From assembly GCA_039105265.1 (NCBI GenBank), contig JAPFFF010000010.1:4092001-4156000 (forward strand): a DNA stretch of 64,000 nucleotides. Direction: 5' to 3'. Position 1 is the stretch's first letter; the number at the start of each line of letters is the position of its first letter. This document shows positions 19,784 through 28,756 of the stretch, piece after piece. The translations under genes and the position numbers were made by a program. Below the pieces are notes generated by a model. It had not been told where the DNA came from and searched no databases. It was given only the letters and a program-made list of their open reading frames with translations. The stretch is from Tritrichomonas musculus. Its lineage: Eukaryota; Parabasalia; Tritrichomonadida; Tritrichomonadidae.

Positions 19784-20599
19784 TTAGCTTACATTTCCAT
19801 TATTGCAATCGATTACAATCTTTTGATGTTTATTCATATTTTTGTATCGTTCATACAATTCATCAAACGATATGCTCATGGTAATCTGATGAGTAATATA
19901 TCTCAACTGCTCTTTTGAATATGTCCCAAATACGAATACTGTAGAGACATTTGATTTAATGGTTGTTGATAACGATTTCCAGAACTGGACATTCAAGAAG
20001 AATGATATATGGTTATGTCGACATGTAGTCATCAGATTATTGAAATATGATTTCTCATTTGCAAGTAATTTGTTATTAGCAATATCATCAAATAGTATCA
20101 ATGTATGCAACATTGGTTCACGAAAATCATTAACTTTCAATGCTCTGAATATCTCGATTCGTTGCTCATCAATGATTTTGTCTTCAAGGTGTTCCTTCCG
20201 GATTGTGTAATACAGTTGCTTATAATTCAACAAAGCATTAACGTATTCTTCAGCATTCTCTTGAGAAACATATGCTATTGGTATTTCAATGAGTTCCCTT
20301 AATGACTCAAATGTAACATCTTTCTGCTCACCAGTTTTGGATACATATATGAGAAGATGTGCAGCATTTGGAATTGACGCTATTTTAATGATTTCTTCAA
20401 TTGCTGATAACGTCTTTCCCGAACCTTGTTTGCCAACGAATATATTCACAGAATTATAGTAAATATTGATGTCTTTGTGAATCTTTCTGATCAATGCATT
20501 CGTGATTTGTTTCTTGTTCTTATTCAGACAATCTCTAACCATATCATGAACGTAATCAAAAGAGTCTGATGAATCCGAGTCAAACCTTTGTTTAAACAT
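19784..20599 (-). CDS. A32-like genome-packaging ATPase of Polinton A
   Basis: This 271-residue P-loop ATPase of the FtsK-HerA class is the motor thought to load Polinton DNA into capsids. Walker A is GKQGSGKT near residues 56-63 (VNIFVGKQGSGKTLSA). Walker B is LILFDDIA near 165-172. A following RHNHISFFLNVQ strand holds the polar sensor position. The homologue in B (29321-30130) shares the whole layout. The size fits the family. Relative to its neighbours its orientation is the opposite of that in Polinton B, so a local inversion happened in one of them. The frame looks whole. Confidence 0.88.
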   Translation of the reverse strand: MFKQRFDSDSSDSFDYVHDMVRDCLNKNKKQITNALIRKIHKDINIYYNSVNIFVGKQGSGKTLSAIEEIIKIASIPNAAHLLIYVSKTGEQKDVTFESLRELIEIPIAYVSQENAEEYVNALLNYKQLYYTIRKEHLEDKIIDEQRIEIFRALKVNDFREPMLHTLILFDDIANNKLLANEKSYFNNLMTTCRHNHISFFLNVQFWKSLSTTIKSNVSTVFVFGTYSKEQLRYITHQITMSISFDELYERYKNMNKHQKIVIDCNNGNVS

Positions 20600-20645
20600 T
20601 TACAACCAATTAAAATGGTTCGATTTAGAGGTTAATTTCCTGCAG

Positions 20646-20833
20646 GACCGAATTCGGGCTAGCATAGAATACCTTCAAATTTGGTTCATTTTTCCCAACA
20701 AAATAGGTGTGCCCAAAATAGGGCGGACCGAAAATCATCAATGAAAATGCGAGTGGACGAAATCGTCCGGTCATCAAAAACCTTCAAAAATACATCATTT
20801 ACTCCATCTCATCAACGTTGTACAAAATTGCAC
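20646..20833. repeat. Palindromic intergenic repeats before the ATPase gene
   Basis: In the 244-bp gap between the ATPase start and the end of the next gene, the motifs found around the KilA-N gene occur in compact order. The CCGAATTCGG palindrome block is at 20646-20676, the GCCC/GGGC hairpin block at 20706-20729, the GGACGAAATCGTCC hairpin block at 20730-20777, and a weaker ACAAAATTGCAC block near 20820-20833. Confidence 0.8.
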
Positions 20834-20843
20834 ATCCTTCAAT

Positions 20844-21215
20844 TTAACCATTATTGATAGCCTTAACAATCTCGTTAATAGCATTCTTAATAGCAACTAT
20901 ATCAGCCTTAATACTCTCAATACTTTGTGAATGTTCAGCAATTTCGTTATTGATATCTTTGATTTCTTCATGATGTATCGTTTCGTCTTGATCATTTACC
21001 GTTTCATCTACCTGTTTCTTGACAGCTTTCTTCAAACACAACACCCCTTTGATTTTCGTTATACGATATCCCTCAATGTAATACATCTTATTAAGTTTAT
21101 GAGTCGTAATCTTATCAATCTCGTCTTTATTTTTAGCATACCACAAATTGAATTCATCTGGAGTGTTAAATGTTTTCAAGTATTCTTTAATAGGTCCAAT
21201 CACTTTTACTTCCAT
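20844..21215 (-). CDS. Small conserved Polinton protein, PDEFNLWY family
   Basis: This 123-residue protein is homologous to 29015-29326 of Polinton B. Shared blocks are PIKEYLKTFNTPDEFNLWY (PITNYIKEFDSPDEFNLFY in B), then THKLNKxYxIxGYRITKIKxVLxLKK. The C-terminal part is an acidic or mixed coiled coil (about residues 75-120) in both. The compact N-terminal domain and coiled coil would suit oligomerisation, perhaps as a scaffold, cement or regulatory protein; no enzyme motif is seen. In both elements it sits between the pVI-like gene and the ATPase. Confidence 0.65.
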   Translation of the reverse strand: MEVKVIGPIKEYLKTFNTPDEFNLWYAKNKDEIDKITTHKLNKMYYIEGYRITKIKGVLCLKKAVKKQVDETVNDQDETIHHEEIKDINNEIAEHSQSIESIKADIVAIKNAINEIVKAINNG

Positions 21216-21269
21216 TTAATGTCCATTAAAATAAACAATCACATTTAATCATCAATGAACTCATTTAAG

Positions 21270-21617
21270 TCACTTCAAGATTGGAGTTAGCCTACCTTTA
21301 TTCCCACCAAGAATTGGTCTTTGAATCATTTCCACCTTATTGTTTGAATCATCATTAATCATTGAATCGAAATTTGTGAAATCTATTGGTAAAGGCTTTA
21401 ATTTGATTGGATTTGTTTTAGGTGGATTTGGTGCAACTTTATTGAGCAAGTAATCGGCTCCATTAGCAATACTATTAACGATTCCACCAACTGTATCACC
21501 AAACATAGGCCCAACTTTTCGTGCTATTTCAATTCCCTTACGAATGTATGGAGATGCTTTCTTTATGAAATTCTTCCCTTTCACCAGCAAGTTCTTAAAC
21601 CATGTCCCAAATGCCAT
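21270..21617 (-). CDS. Amphipathic virion protein resembling adenovirus protein VI (inferred)
   Basis: I chose the start at 21617 (MAFGTWFKNLL) because the Polinton B homologue starts MAFGSFFKKIA; an earlier ATG lies at 21632. The first 35 residues form a basic amphipathic helix (FKNLLVKGKNFIKKASPYIRK). A Gly/Ala-rich hydrophobic segment follows (VGPMFGDTVGGIVNSIANGA), then a Pro/Lys linker and a short C-terminal tail ending PILK (PMLK in B). Adenovirus protein VI and similar capsid-internal membrane-lytic proteins have this layout. The gene is divergent from the major capsid gene. The assignment rests on composition and context only. Confidence 0.5.
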   Translation of the reverse strand: MAFGTWFKNLLVKGKNFIKKASPYIRKGIEIARKVGPMFGDTVGGIVNSIANGADYLLNKVAPNPPKTNPIKLKPLPIDFTNFDSMINDDSNNKVEMIQRPILGGNKGRLTPILK

Positions 21618-21689
21618 TTTCTTTGGATTCATATTAAAATTCTAAAAATACAACTTCACATGAATCTTTTTTTAATCACAACTCAAAGA

Positions 21690-23381
21690 ATGACATATCA
21701 GAATGCTCAACTCAAGAACACCGGTAATGATGAAGGTGATGTTCTCAAATTCTTCCAATCAAAACTTCGAAACCTCATTGCTCACAATGGTGGAGATCAT
21801 ACATTTGGTTGGTTTACTGAGGACGTTGACGACAAAGATGCACCAATGCCAATCGGTACAAAAACAAAAATCAAATGGACTCACCAAGGACACACCATCT
21901 CACAAATGGAAAAGAATTTCGTTACTGCCAAACTCAATCTCGTTGTCCAACTCAACAAAACACTTAATCTTGAAGGCGATACAGCTAACCTTAACCGTAT
22001 ATTCATTGGTTTCAAACATGCAGTAGAACTCTTTAGTGATGCTCGTTTATGGATTGACAACGTAATGCTCAAAGAATACCAGCAAGACGAACTCATCAGA
22101 GAATCATTTGCATACAACTCAATCAAACCAATCGATGCCAAAGAACCAGCCAAACATCGTTACTCATTATGGGAAAACACATCTAGAATGTCTCCATCAG
22201 TGTGTGGTGTTTACGTTCCACTTACTTTATTAGCTGATGGTAATGCTCATCGAATCGCATTTGAAGCATCCATTTACTTTACCGATCAACTTGCATTCCA
22301 AGCATGGCAACTCTATCCAAACTCCATCTGTGGTGAAATCGAAGAAGAAATCAAATCATCAACAGAAGCACTCGTATGGCATCAAGTTCAACCATCTGTA
22401 GTCAAAGAAATCGAAGAACTCCTCAACTGCTCCATCATCGAACAAGACGTACCAGCCAACATGACCATCTCCAACAAATTCTCTCAAATTGGATCCCCAT
22501 CAACCATCGTCACTGAATACAAATTATCTGATGCCCCTCAAGATGGTTCAAATGATTTGCTAAATGAAGGTTACCAAACACTCCCAGTCCTTGGTGATTC
22601 CTCTAAAGTTATTGCTTACAAGACCAAAGAAGTCATCTTAAACTGCCGTGGAGGTACCATCGTTACCATGAAATCAGATCTTGCCGGATTTGGTGTCAAA
22701 CCTGATTGCCTCAATGGACTCATCCGTGAACTCAATACACCTCTCCTCATTCCATCCCAACAGCTCGTTCGTGAAGGCTTCCAAGGTCTAGCCACTGATG
22801 CAGGTCTCGATGTTTCCAAATCAATTGCTCTCTCGAATGCCACCAACATCACAGTCATGTTCCCTAAAAGAACTAATGAAATAACATGCTTCGACAACAT
22901 CATGTACCAGAACGTTCAACTCACCATCAACAACGTCAAATACCCAGACACAGAGTTTGATTCCACTATCTGACCACGATTCTATTAATACCAACTCATC
23001 TCAAACGAATTAGACGGCTCTCTCAGACCATCCCACGAACTTGAAGACTCATGGACAATGTCATTGAATGCCCCAGATGGAACTCGTTACAAGAACACCA
23101 TAAGCGATGCCACTAGCTTCTGCATTAAATTCCAACTCGAACGTACCAACTCTGGATATGTATTCGATGGCGTTGACACAGGCGGAAACACAGTCACAAT
23201 CAAATTCAAAGGCCAACCATTATATCGAGGTGCTAACGATACATACTACAACTTTGATGCAACTAATCTAAACGTTCACCCTCCTCCACCAGAAATGTGG
23301 GTCTGCACAGACACTTACTTCACATGGGCTCGTGGATCCGTCAAGTACTTTGCTAACGGAGTCCCTGATGGCTATTACTAA
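21690..23381 (+). pseudogene. Major capsid protein gene of Polinton A, broken
   Basis: By comparison with Polinton B (MTYYNAQTKNLGNDEGDVL) the start is the ATG at 21690 (MTYQNAQLKNTGNDEGDVL). The two share long stretches: the DNEGDVL-type opening, DKDAPxPxGTKT, FIGFKxAVE, YQQDEL/ RQDEL with ESFAYNSIKP, SPSVCGxYV, FTDQLxxQAWQLYPNxICGEIEEE, and a C-terminal GYVFDGVDTG and DTYFTWA. This is the double jelly-roll capsid protein of Polintons, about 560 residues in this lineage, which builds the icosahedral shell. Identification rests on homology between the two elements, gene context and beta-rich composition. Fossil with about one break. Confidence 0.75.
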
Positions 23382-23446
23382 GAGAGATTCATTCAAAAAT
23401 ATCGTTCATGCTAACCTTTATTTTTGAGGAGTTTAATGAATATGAA

Positions 23447-23779
23447 ATGGTTAAGACGTATTACATCACAAAGTCATACGAGAATGAACTCCCAATTGAT
23501 TTCGTTTACTCCAAAAATAAACGATACATCTACTTCCAATACTGCTTAGCTGTGTGCAATGAGTATATAGATGCCGAAACCGAATGCCATTGCGATTTCA
23601 TTCAACGAGACAAGTATGAAGATAGTTTAGTGTGGTATGCAAACTTAGTTCCAATTGATCAAAACCGAAAATATGAATATATTGGTACAAAAAGAACGTT
23701 CCGTGTGTGGTTTACCGATTCTAAAGGTAATGAAATCAAACCTGATAGATTCACATTATTCTTGAAGTTAGAATATTAA
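23447..23779 (+). CDS. Small beta-rich virion-type protein (110 residues)
   Basis: I chose the ATG at 23447 (MVKTYYITKSY) because the homologue at 31675-32007 begins MVKTYYITKDY; an in-frame ATG at 23408 is not conserved. The two proteins align over their full length: KRYIxFQYCxAxC, the ET-H/C-F-IQRD block, DSLVWYANxVP, NRKYExxGTKRxF and the C-terminal VWFTDxxGNxIxPDxFTLFLKLEY. The pattern is beta-strand after beta-strand and the last part resembles the ends of Polinton capsid-type jelly rolls. A small capsid or spike protein is inferred. It converges with the HNH gene; the two stop codons overlap in TTAA. Confidence 0.65.
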   Translation: MVKTYYITKSYENELPIDFVYSKNKRYIYFQYCLAVCNEYIDAETECHCDFIQRDKYEDSLVWYANLVPIDQNRKYEYIGTKRTFRVWFTDSKGNEIKPDRFTLFLKLEY

Positions 23780-24429
23780 AATAGATCGTTATCACGTTTG
23801 AACTTTGAGTAAAACACGTTAACTCTTTTGTTATCAATATCATATAAAGTAACATATAAAGAGCCACGTCTATCGGAATAGTCATGCAATTCTTTGTATT
23901 GTTTTCCATTCCAGAAATAGAATTTGTCAACAGTCTCGTCATAATAATAGTCTTCAAATTGATGATTTCCATAATCAGTTACTTCGATTGCATCATCATT
24001 GATTTCATCAACGAATGTAAATTCAATACCATTTTGTTTTTGTTTATTTTTCTGATTAAATGATTTGGTGACCCAATGAAGGTTTTCTAAATGGTAATCA
24101 GCTGGGTCATGATTCCAATGATCAATTTCAACCTTATGTTCTGGATCATCATTTGGAATGAACTGTTTAGCAATGAGTACATGCTTCAAATATGGATATC
24201 GATTTTATTTAAGTACTGGATAACCATCATGATTCAGACTTTCAGAAGGTTGAAAGGAATTACTCTTACGTCTAATCGTAAATGGATATTCGTTTAATAT
24301 TTCATAATCATCTTCGAAATCGAGAAGTGGAACGAATTCAGCTTGCTTTGCTTCTTCCATTTCAGTTAAGAAAAAATATTTATTATATTTCGTAAACGAT
24401 TTATTTATGATCCCTATCTGTCTCGCCAT
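23776..24429 (-). pseudogene. HNH endonuclease (homing type), broken
   Basis: The conserved part reads HVLIAKQFIPN, then EIDHWNHDPADYHLENLHWVTKSFNQKNK. This is the HNH_3/NUMOD4-type core (HRxVAxxFIPN, xxDHxNxxxxxNxxxNLxWVT) of phage and viral homing endonucleases, which nick or cut DNA to copy their own gene. An N-terminal part with YPFTIRRKSNS and HDGYPVLK matches the usual NUMOD-like approach to the core. A C-terminal extension of about 80 residues is acidic and aromatic and not recognised. The gene lies within and beside copies of the 110-residue gene. About one break. Confidence 0.7.
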
Positions 24430-24562
24430 CTAGATAACCGTTACACGTAGCCCTACAGTACTGAAAAACGACATATTTACGATTCTTTGAATACACAAAA
24501 TCGATCGGAAACTGGTTCTCATAAGTGTCAGTTATGAAGTAAGTCTTAGTTGTTGGTTCCAT
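24401..24562 (-). pseudogene. Partial second copy of the 110-residue virion-type gene
   Basis: A short frame from ATG at 24562 encodes an N-terminal copy of the 110-residue protein: KTYFITDTYENQFPIDFVYS, then FQYCRATCNGYLDGET. It matches 23447-23779 and 31675-32007, and at GYLDGET it is closer to the Polinton B copy. It overlaps the start of the HNH gene and runs in the same direction. This looks like an HNH gene placed inside a copy of this gene. Fossil, partial. Confidence 0.7.
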
Positions 24563-24924
24563 TTCGTATTCATTAAATTTTCACATCATCTCAAACCACT
24601 TTATCGCAAAACTTATGATCCCTATCTACCCCTTCCAACCCTTCAAATCAACCCTCACATCTCAACCTCCAAGACCTCCGGTGATTTTAGGCCGAAACTC
24701 CCAGACCTTCACTTTCGAATCATTTCTCAAGGATCACATAAATTCATCTCCAGCCCTTCATTCCCGAATCCGATCTGAACTCCATAAACACCCAATTCTT
24801 AACACCAACTAAGCAACGGGAATCGTTAACGAATTCTCAAGGTTTCCAAGCTGATCCCTTCAAAATGACGTGAAAGTGGGGAGTTTAGGCCGTAGGCCTA
24901 AAATCACCTCTTTTATATGTAGTA
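24563..24924. repeat. Right terminal region of Polinton A with inverted GGTGATTTTAGGCC motif
   Basis: GGTGATTTTAGGCC with GAAACTCCC (24680-24702) is an inverted copy of 24878-24908 (GGGAGTTTAGGCC ... GGCCTAAAATCACC). The outer copy contains the hairpin TAGGCC-GTA-GGCCTA, and the tail TTTTATATGTAGTA follows. The same design (palindrome, then ATCACC, then a T-rich tail ending TACTACT) ends Polinton B, so the element end is put near 24924. The rest is not clearly coding; a 65-codon open frame here has no support. Confidence 0.6.
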
Positions 24925-25033
24925 ATGATATTTATTATCGGATAGTATCGGTTATTCTACTCTACTCCCGATAATATCGATAATATTGGCAACGTATTTA
25001 ACCGTTATCGGACACTATCGATAAACATCCCTG
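24925..25033. mobile_element. hAT-type transposon terminus, interior to the left
   Basis: The segment ends CATCCCTG at 25033, the reverse complement of CAGGGATG, a classic hAT terminal sequence. It is packed with subterminal TATCGG/CCGATA motifs (about 24938, 24948, 24970, 24979, 25005, 25017), as expected for hAT transposase binding sites. Polinton A ends only about 110 bp inside it, so the Polinton probably inserted into a hAT element. A possible 8-bp target duplicate would be AAATATAT at 25034-25041; the partner copy is not in view. Confidence 0.55.
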
Positions 25034-25551
25034 AAATATATATTATATATATTTATAAAATAATATATAATGAAAATAAAATAATATTTTATAACTTTTT
25101 TTATAAATCAAATACAAATTAAACCAAATTCTTTAAATTGACTGTTGTCATTGTTTATTTTCAAAAAAAATATTTTTAACGATATTCTAATTTCGGGAAA
25201 TTTATCAAAATTGTGTTAAAAATAATTTATTCTCATAAATTGATGATATAAAAGTTCATCTAAATTTTACTCACAAATTTTTCAATACATATAAAGTCGA
25301 ATTCAAAAAGCTTGGGACAGCTTCTCAAATAAATTCTGATAAAAGTGAAAAACAAAATCTTCTTTTCAATTATAAATTCATTTTTTTTGTTTCCAATACG
25401 AGCCAAAACATATATTACTGAACTAGACATGTTCAACGCTCAATTCTCAGAATTTTTTTGAAAGCTATCACAATTATTGTGATGATTTTATTTTTTTTTT
25501 GGTGATGTTAAAATCTTCAATATTTCTCAGAATTTTTCTGAGAAATACTGA
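25034..25551. other. AT-rich host spacer between the two Polintons
   Basis: About 520 bp of AT-rich DNA lies between the hAT terminus and Polinton B. It contains small direct and inverted motifs (TCAGAATTTTT twice, near 25447 and 25528; TCTCAGAA/TTCTGAGA near 25525-25543). No gene is seen. Confidence 0.5.
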
Positions 25552-25556
25552 ATGGT
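25552..25556. repeat. Target-site duplication of Polinton B (left copy)
   Basis: ATGGT directly precedes the left terminal repeat and is repeated directly after the right one at 41906-41910. Polintons usually make 5-6 bp duplications. Confidence 0.75.
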
Positions 25557-25896
25557 AGTAGTATGATAAAAAGGGTGATTTCGGACCGAAGTCCTCACTC
25601 CCCCTTTTTAATGTCGTCCGCCTAGCGCAAGTACAACTGTTAAACCTTCGATACAATTCTTATATCTTTCTCCAATATTATCTTCAATAGGCGTGATTTC
25701 TCAAAAACAATGCTCAGGACCGTTTTCAAAATCAAAATCAACGTCATTGAAAACTTTTTTGATGATCGCCATTTTATCGAATTACATATGTGGGATAAAT
25801 TTATGGACTTGTGCGGGGTTTTCATTAGTGTTTTCATATGTAATTAAAGGTAGGTGATTTCGGACCCTGTATTGCGCATAAAAATAATTCTCATTT
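25557..25896 (+). repeat. Left terminal inverted repeat of Polinton B
   Basis: This 340-bp repeat is the reverse complement of 41566-41905 with about three differences (all near 25792-25806). It contains two copies of GGTGATTTCGGACC, an outer one within a TTCGGACCGAA palindrome (about 25574-25590) and an inner one at 25853-25866. A 65-codon open frame exists in each repeat and is not believed to be a gene. Confidence 0.95.
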
Positions 25897-25903
25897 ATAG
25901 GTT

Positions 25904-26422
25904 TCACGGTTGAATATGATTAAGGACTATATTAAAACTTCTCTTTTCTTTTTGTTCTCGTATTTCTTTTTCTGTTGGTGGTTTCAACAAATTGGAATAG
26001 CTTGATGGATAGTACGAAAATGATTCCGTTTCAGTGATTTGATTGTTGATTATAACATATGACATACCATATTTTCGCATCCACTTTTCACTCTTCGTAA
26101 CTCTAATGAATAACATTCCACAATTAAACATCATTGATACCTCATGATTGGAAATAATTTCATGATTAGACAATGAGATACAACTTACTTCTACATTACA
26201 ACTATCACGATCAGGTTTAGCAAAATGATCTGGCATCGTTGAATGTTTATTTATGAAAACATGAGTGGTGGATTCAGTGTTGAAATAACGAGAGGGGAAG
26301 TTCTGCTTTAATACATTCATGATTGCAGTTGGTGATAAGCATCTATAATTCCAATAAATGTTATACTTCTCAATGTTCTTCGGTGTTATTGTTATTCGTG
26401 AGTTTGTCATTTCTGTTGTCAT
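25904..26422 (-). CDS. Polinton B protein of unknown function
   Basis: The 172-residue product has no counterpart in Polinton A. It has a mixed alpha/beta look, with six Cys/Met-rich hydrophobic strands (SMMFNCGMLFIRVT, MSYVIINNQI) and a basic C-terminal helix (EKEIREQKEKRSFN). It begins at ATG 26422 and ends eight bases inside the left terminal repeat, so it is the outermost gene on this side, downstream of the capsid gene in the same direction. The position would suit a late virion or accessory gene. I do not see protease, nuclease or zinc-finger motifs. Confidence 0.55.
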   Translation of the reverse strand: MTTEMTNSRITITPKNIEKYNIYWNYRCLSPTAIMNVLKQNFPSRYFNTESTTHVFINKHSTMPDHFAKPDRDSCNVEVSCISLSNHEIISNHEVSMMFNCGMLFIRVTKSEKWMRKYGMSYVIINNQITETESFSYYPSSYSNLLKPPTEKEIREQKEKRSFNIVLNHIQP

Positions 26423-26507
26423 CTATTTTTGTACATGAGATAAAATTCAAAAATAATTAAACAAAAATAAAAATCATCAAAAGTCAACATTAATGAGATC
26501 CCACCAC

Positions 26508-28436
26508 TTACTCATATCCAGCAGGGACACCTACAGCATAATACTCTACACCATTTGTGCTCCATGTCCAGTATGTATCGCTGCAAATCCAAGCTTCTGG
26601 TGCAGGTGGGTGTTGATCTGGATAGTCAGGGTCTGGTATAAAGTATGTGTCGTTCTCTCCTTGGTACATTGGCTGTCCTCTAAATGTGACTGTAATAGAT
26701 GTTGAGCCCGTATCGATACCATCAAAGACATAGCCAGCATTACTTCTCTCCATTTGGAAATTGATACCAAAAGAAGTACCATCACTCCTGCAATTGGTAT
26801 AACGCTTTCCAGTAACAGGATCATTAAGAGGTTGCGTGAAGGAGTCCTCAAATTCTTGGGTTGCTTCTAAAGTTCCGTCGAGTTCATTTGCAATAAGTTG
26901 ATGTTGGTAGAACCTTGCTGCACACGTATCACTGAATTCAGTATCTGGGTATGTTCTTTTATTTACGATGAGCTGAACATTTCTGTACATAATATTATCA
27001 AAGCAGGTGATGTCTGCCGGCGATTTTGGAAACATCATGGTAATGTTAGTGGCGTTACGAAGAGGTACAGACTTAGAGATTTCAAGTCCATTTACCTTAG
27101 CACTTCCCTCAAAGATTTCTCGAGTTAGTTCTTGCGCAGGTACTAGCAATGGTGTTTGTAATTCTCGAACTAAACCTTGATATGTTTCTTCTTTTAGTCC
27201 AAATCCTGCCAAGTTGCTACGTCCCAATTGTATTGTGCCACCGAGGACATCAAGGGTGATTTTTCCAACACTGAGGTTGATATTGTCGTCGCTCTTCTTA
27301 ACATCAGTAATTAAAGCACCTTCTACTTCTTCACTTATGATTTTCACATCATCTCCAGCATTGAGAACCTAATCAGGATTGGCAGCAGCTATCATAATCG
27401 CAAATGAAGCTTTATTGATGTCTTCCTTTGTTACTCCATATTTAGTGTAGTCGGCTTCTGTATAATGGAAGTCTATCGTCAAAGGTTCTGCTTCATCATT
27501 ATGTGTGTCTGCCCTACTTGCTGGATCTGTATCTGTGTAAGCTTTTCCTGCGTGTAGTCTTTGGTACTTAATGTGTAAGACTTGATTTGATGCTGGCTTT
27601 TCTGAGTAATGAACGACTATATTTGATGGTCTACCTACTTGTGTGAACTTGCGTGAGATTGGAACTACTGCTGGAATTTGTTCTGTAATTTCTTTATCCT
27701 CCAAAAACTGCAATGTTTCTTTTACAATATTTGGATTTACTTGACACCAGACCATTGCGCGAAGACTTGTTTTGACTTCTTCTTCTATTTCACCACAGAT
27801 AGCATTAGGGTAGAGTTGCCAAGCCTGAAGTACAAGTTGATCTGTAAATGGAATTGTGAGTTCAATAGTGAATGTATGTGGCTGTCCATCAGCAATGTCT
27901 ACTAAATCAATGTAGGTTCCACAGACAGATGGTGAGTATTGTGCAACGTTTTCCCAGATACTATGACTGAATTTACTAGAAGCTTTGGCATCTCTAGGCT
28001 TGATACTGTTATACGCAAATGATTCCCTTTGTAGTTCATCTTGCCTGTATGCAGAGAGGAGCTTGTCATTTATCCAGAATCTACAGTCCTCATAGAATTC
28101 CACAGCATTTTTGAAGCCTACGAAGATTTTCATGAGTTTGTTCTTATCTGCTGAAACATCTATAGGGTCTGACAATTTAATTCTGAAGTCGAGGAGTATA
28201 GTTGAGAATGATTTTTCTATTTGTGTTATTGTGTGTCCTGAATGTGTGAGCTTGATTCTGGTCTTGGTTCCAACAGGGAGTGGAGCATCTTTGTCTTTAA
28301 ACTCTTCCATAATGAATGAGAAAGAATTGTCGCCACCGTTTTTCTGTATTAAATTGCGCATCTTATTTTGGAAGAACCCGAGTACGTCACCTTCATCATT
28401 TCCTAAATTCTTGGTTTGAGCGTTGTAGTATGTCAT
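26508..28436 (-). pseudogene. Major capsid protein gene of Polinton B, broken
   Basis: The start at 28436 gives MTYYNAQTKNLGNDEGDVLGFFQNKMRNL, which aligns with the Polinton A capsid gene. Shared blocks are DKDAPLPVGTKTRIK, FVGFKNAVE, AYRQDELQRESFAYNSIKP, SPSVCGTYI, FTDQLVLQAWQLYPNAICGEIEEE, SRKFTQVGRPS, NATNITMMFPKSP, TCFDNIMYRNVQL and ETW-like DTYWTWS. This beta-rich protein of about 640 residues is the double jelly-roll shell protein. The frame is open upstream of the chosen ATG, but that part has no homologue and overlaps the divergent pVI-like gene. Fossil with about one break. Confidence 0.8.
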
Positions 28437-28478
28437 TTCAGTTTCAAAAAAAGTATCTTTTTCCACGAATTCAAAATC

Positions 28479-28733
28479 ATGGCTTTCGGAAGTTTCTTCA
28501 AAAAGATAGCAAAAGGCGTTAAAAATGTCGTAAGTAAAGCAGCACCAATAGTATCCAAAGTAGCAAAAGCAGTAGCTCCAGTCTTCGGTGGTACAGTCGG
28601 AAATGTTCTCAATACTATAGGCAATTTTGCAGACAAAGCAGATTCTTGGGCAAATGGAGACAAAAATAGCAGCGGAACAAATGCAATTGGGGTCAGAAAT
28701 GTAAACAGATTTGATGTCCCTATGTTGAAGTAG
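28479..28733 (+). CDS. pVI-like amphipathic virion protein of Polinton B
   Basis: I chose the ATG at 28479 (MAFGSFFKKIAKGVKNVV) from the Polinton A homologue; upstream codons in the same frame overlap the capsid gene start and are not conserved. The 84-residue product begins with a basic amphipathic helix. It continues with an Ala/Val-rich segment (KVAKAVAPVFGGTVGNVLNTIG) and ends in a short linker and PMLK. The layout of a membrane-active helix, a hydrophobic part and a conserved tail recalls adenovirus protein VI, which breaks endosomal membranes; this is inference. It is divergent from the capsid gene, 42 bp apart. Confidence 0.5.
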   Translation: MAFGSFFKKIAKGVKNVVSKAAPIVSKVAKAVAPVFGGTVGNVLNTIGNFADKADSWANGDKNSSGTNAIGVRNVNRFDVPMLK

Positions 28734-28756
28734 GTCTGAATTCCGACTGACTTCTA

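Larger units (their letters stand above)
5844..24924. mobile_element. Polinton A, broken, left end not found
   Basis: Gene content identifies a Maverick/Polinton: DNA polymerase B, rve integrase, A32-like packaging ATPase, double jelly-roll major capsid protein, fibre and small virion-type proteins. Extras are a KilA-N gene and an HNH nuclease. The right end is placed near 24924 because 24878-24924 mirrors the terminus of Polinton B: a palindrome (TAGGCCGTAGGCCTA), then ATCACC, then a T-rich tail ending TATGTAGTA. The left end is absent and the polymerase gene is incomplete there. There are about three further breaks, in the fibre, capsid and HNH genes. It is older than B, judged by decay. 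Confidence 0.8.

Noticed and set aside
25640-25837. 65-codon frame in the left Polinton B terminus, also present at 41625-41822
   Set aside because: It occurs in both ends only because they are inverted copies; the sequence shows no protein-like conservation beyond DNA identity.
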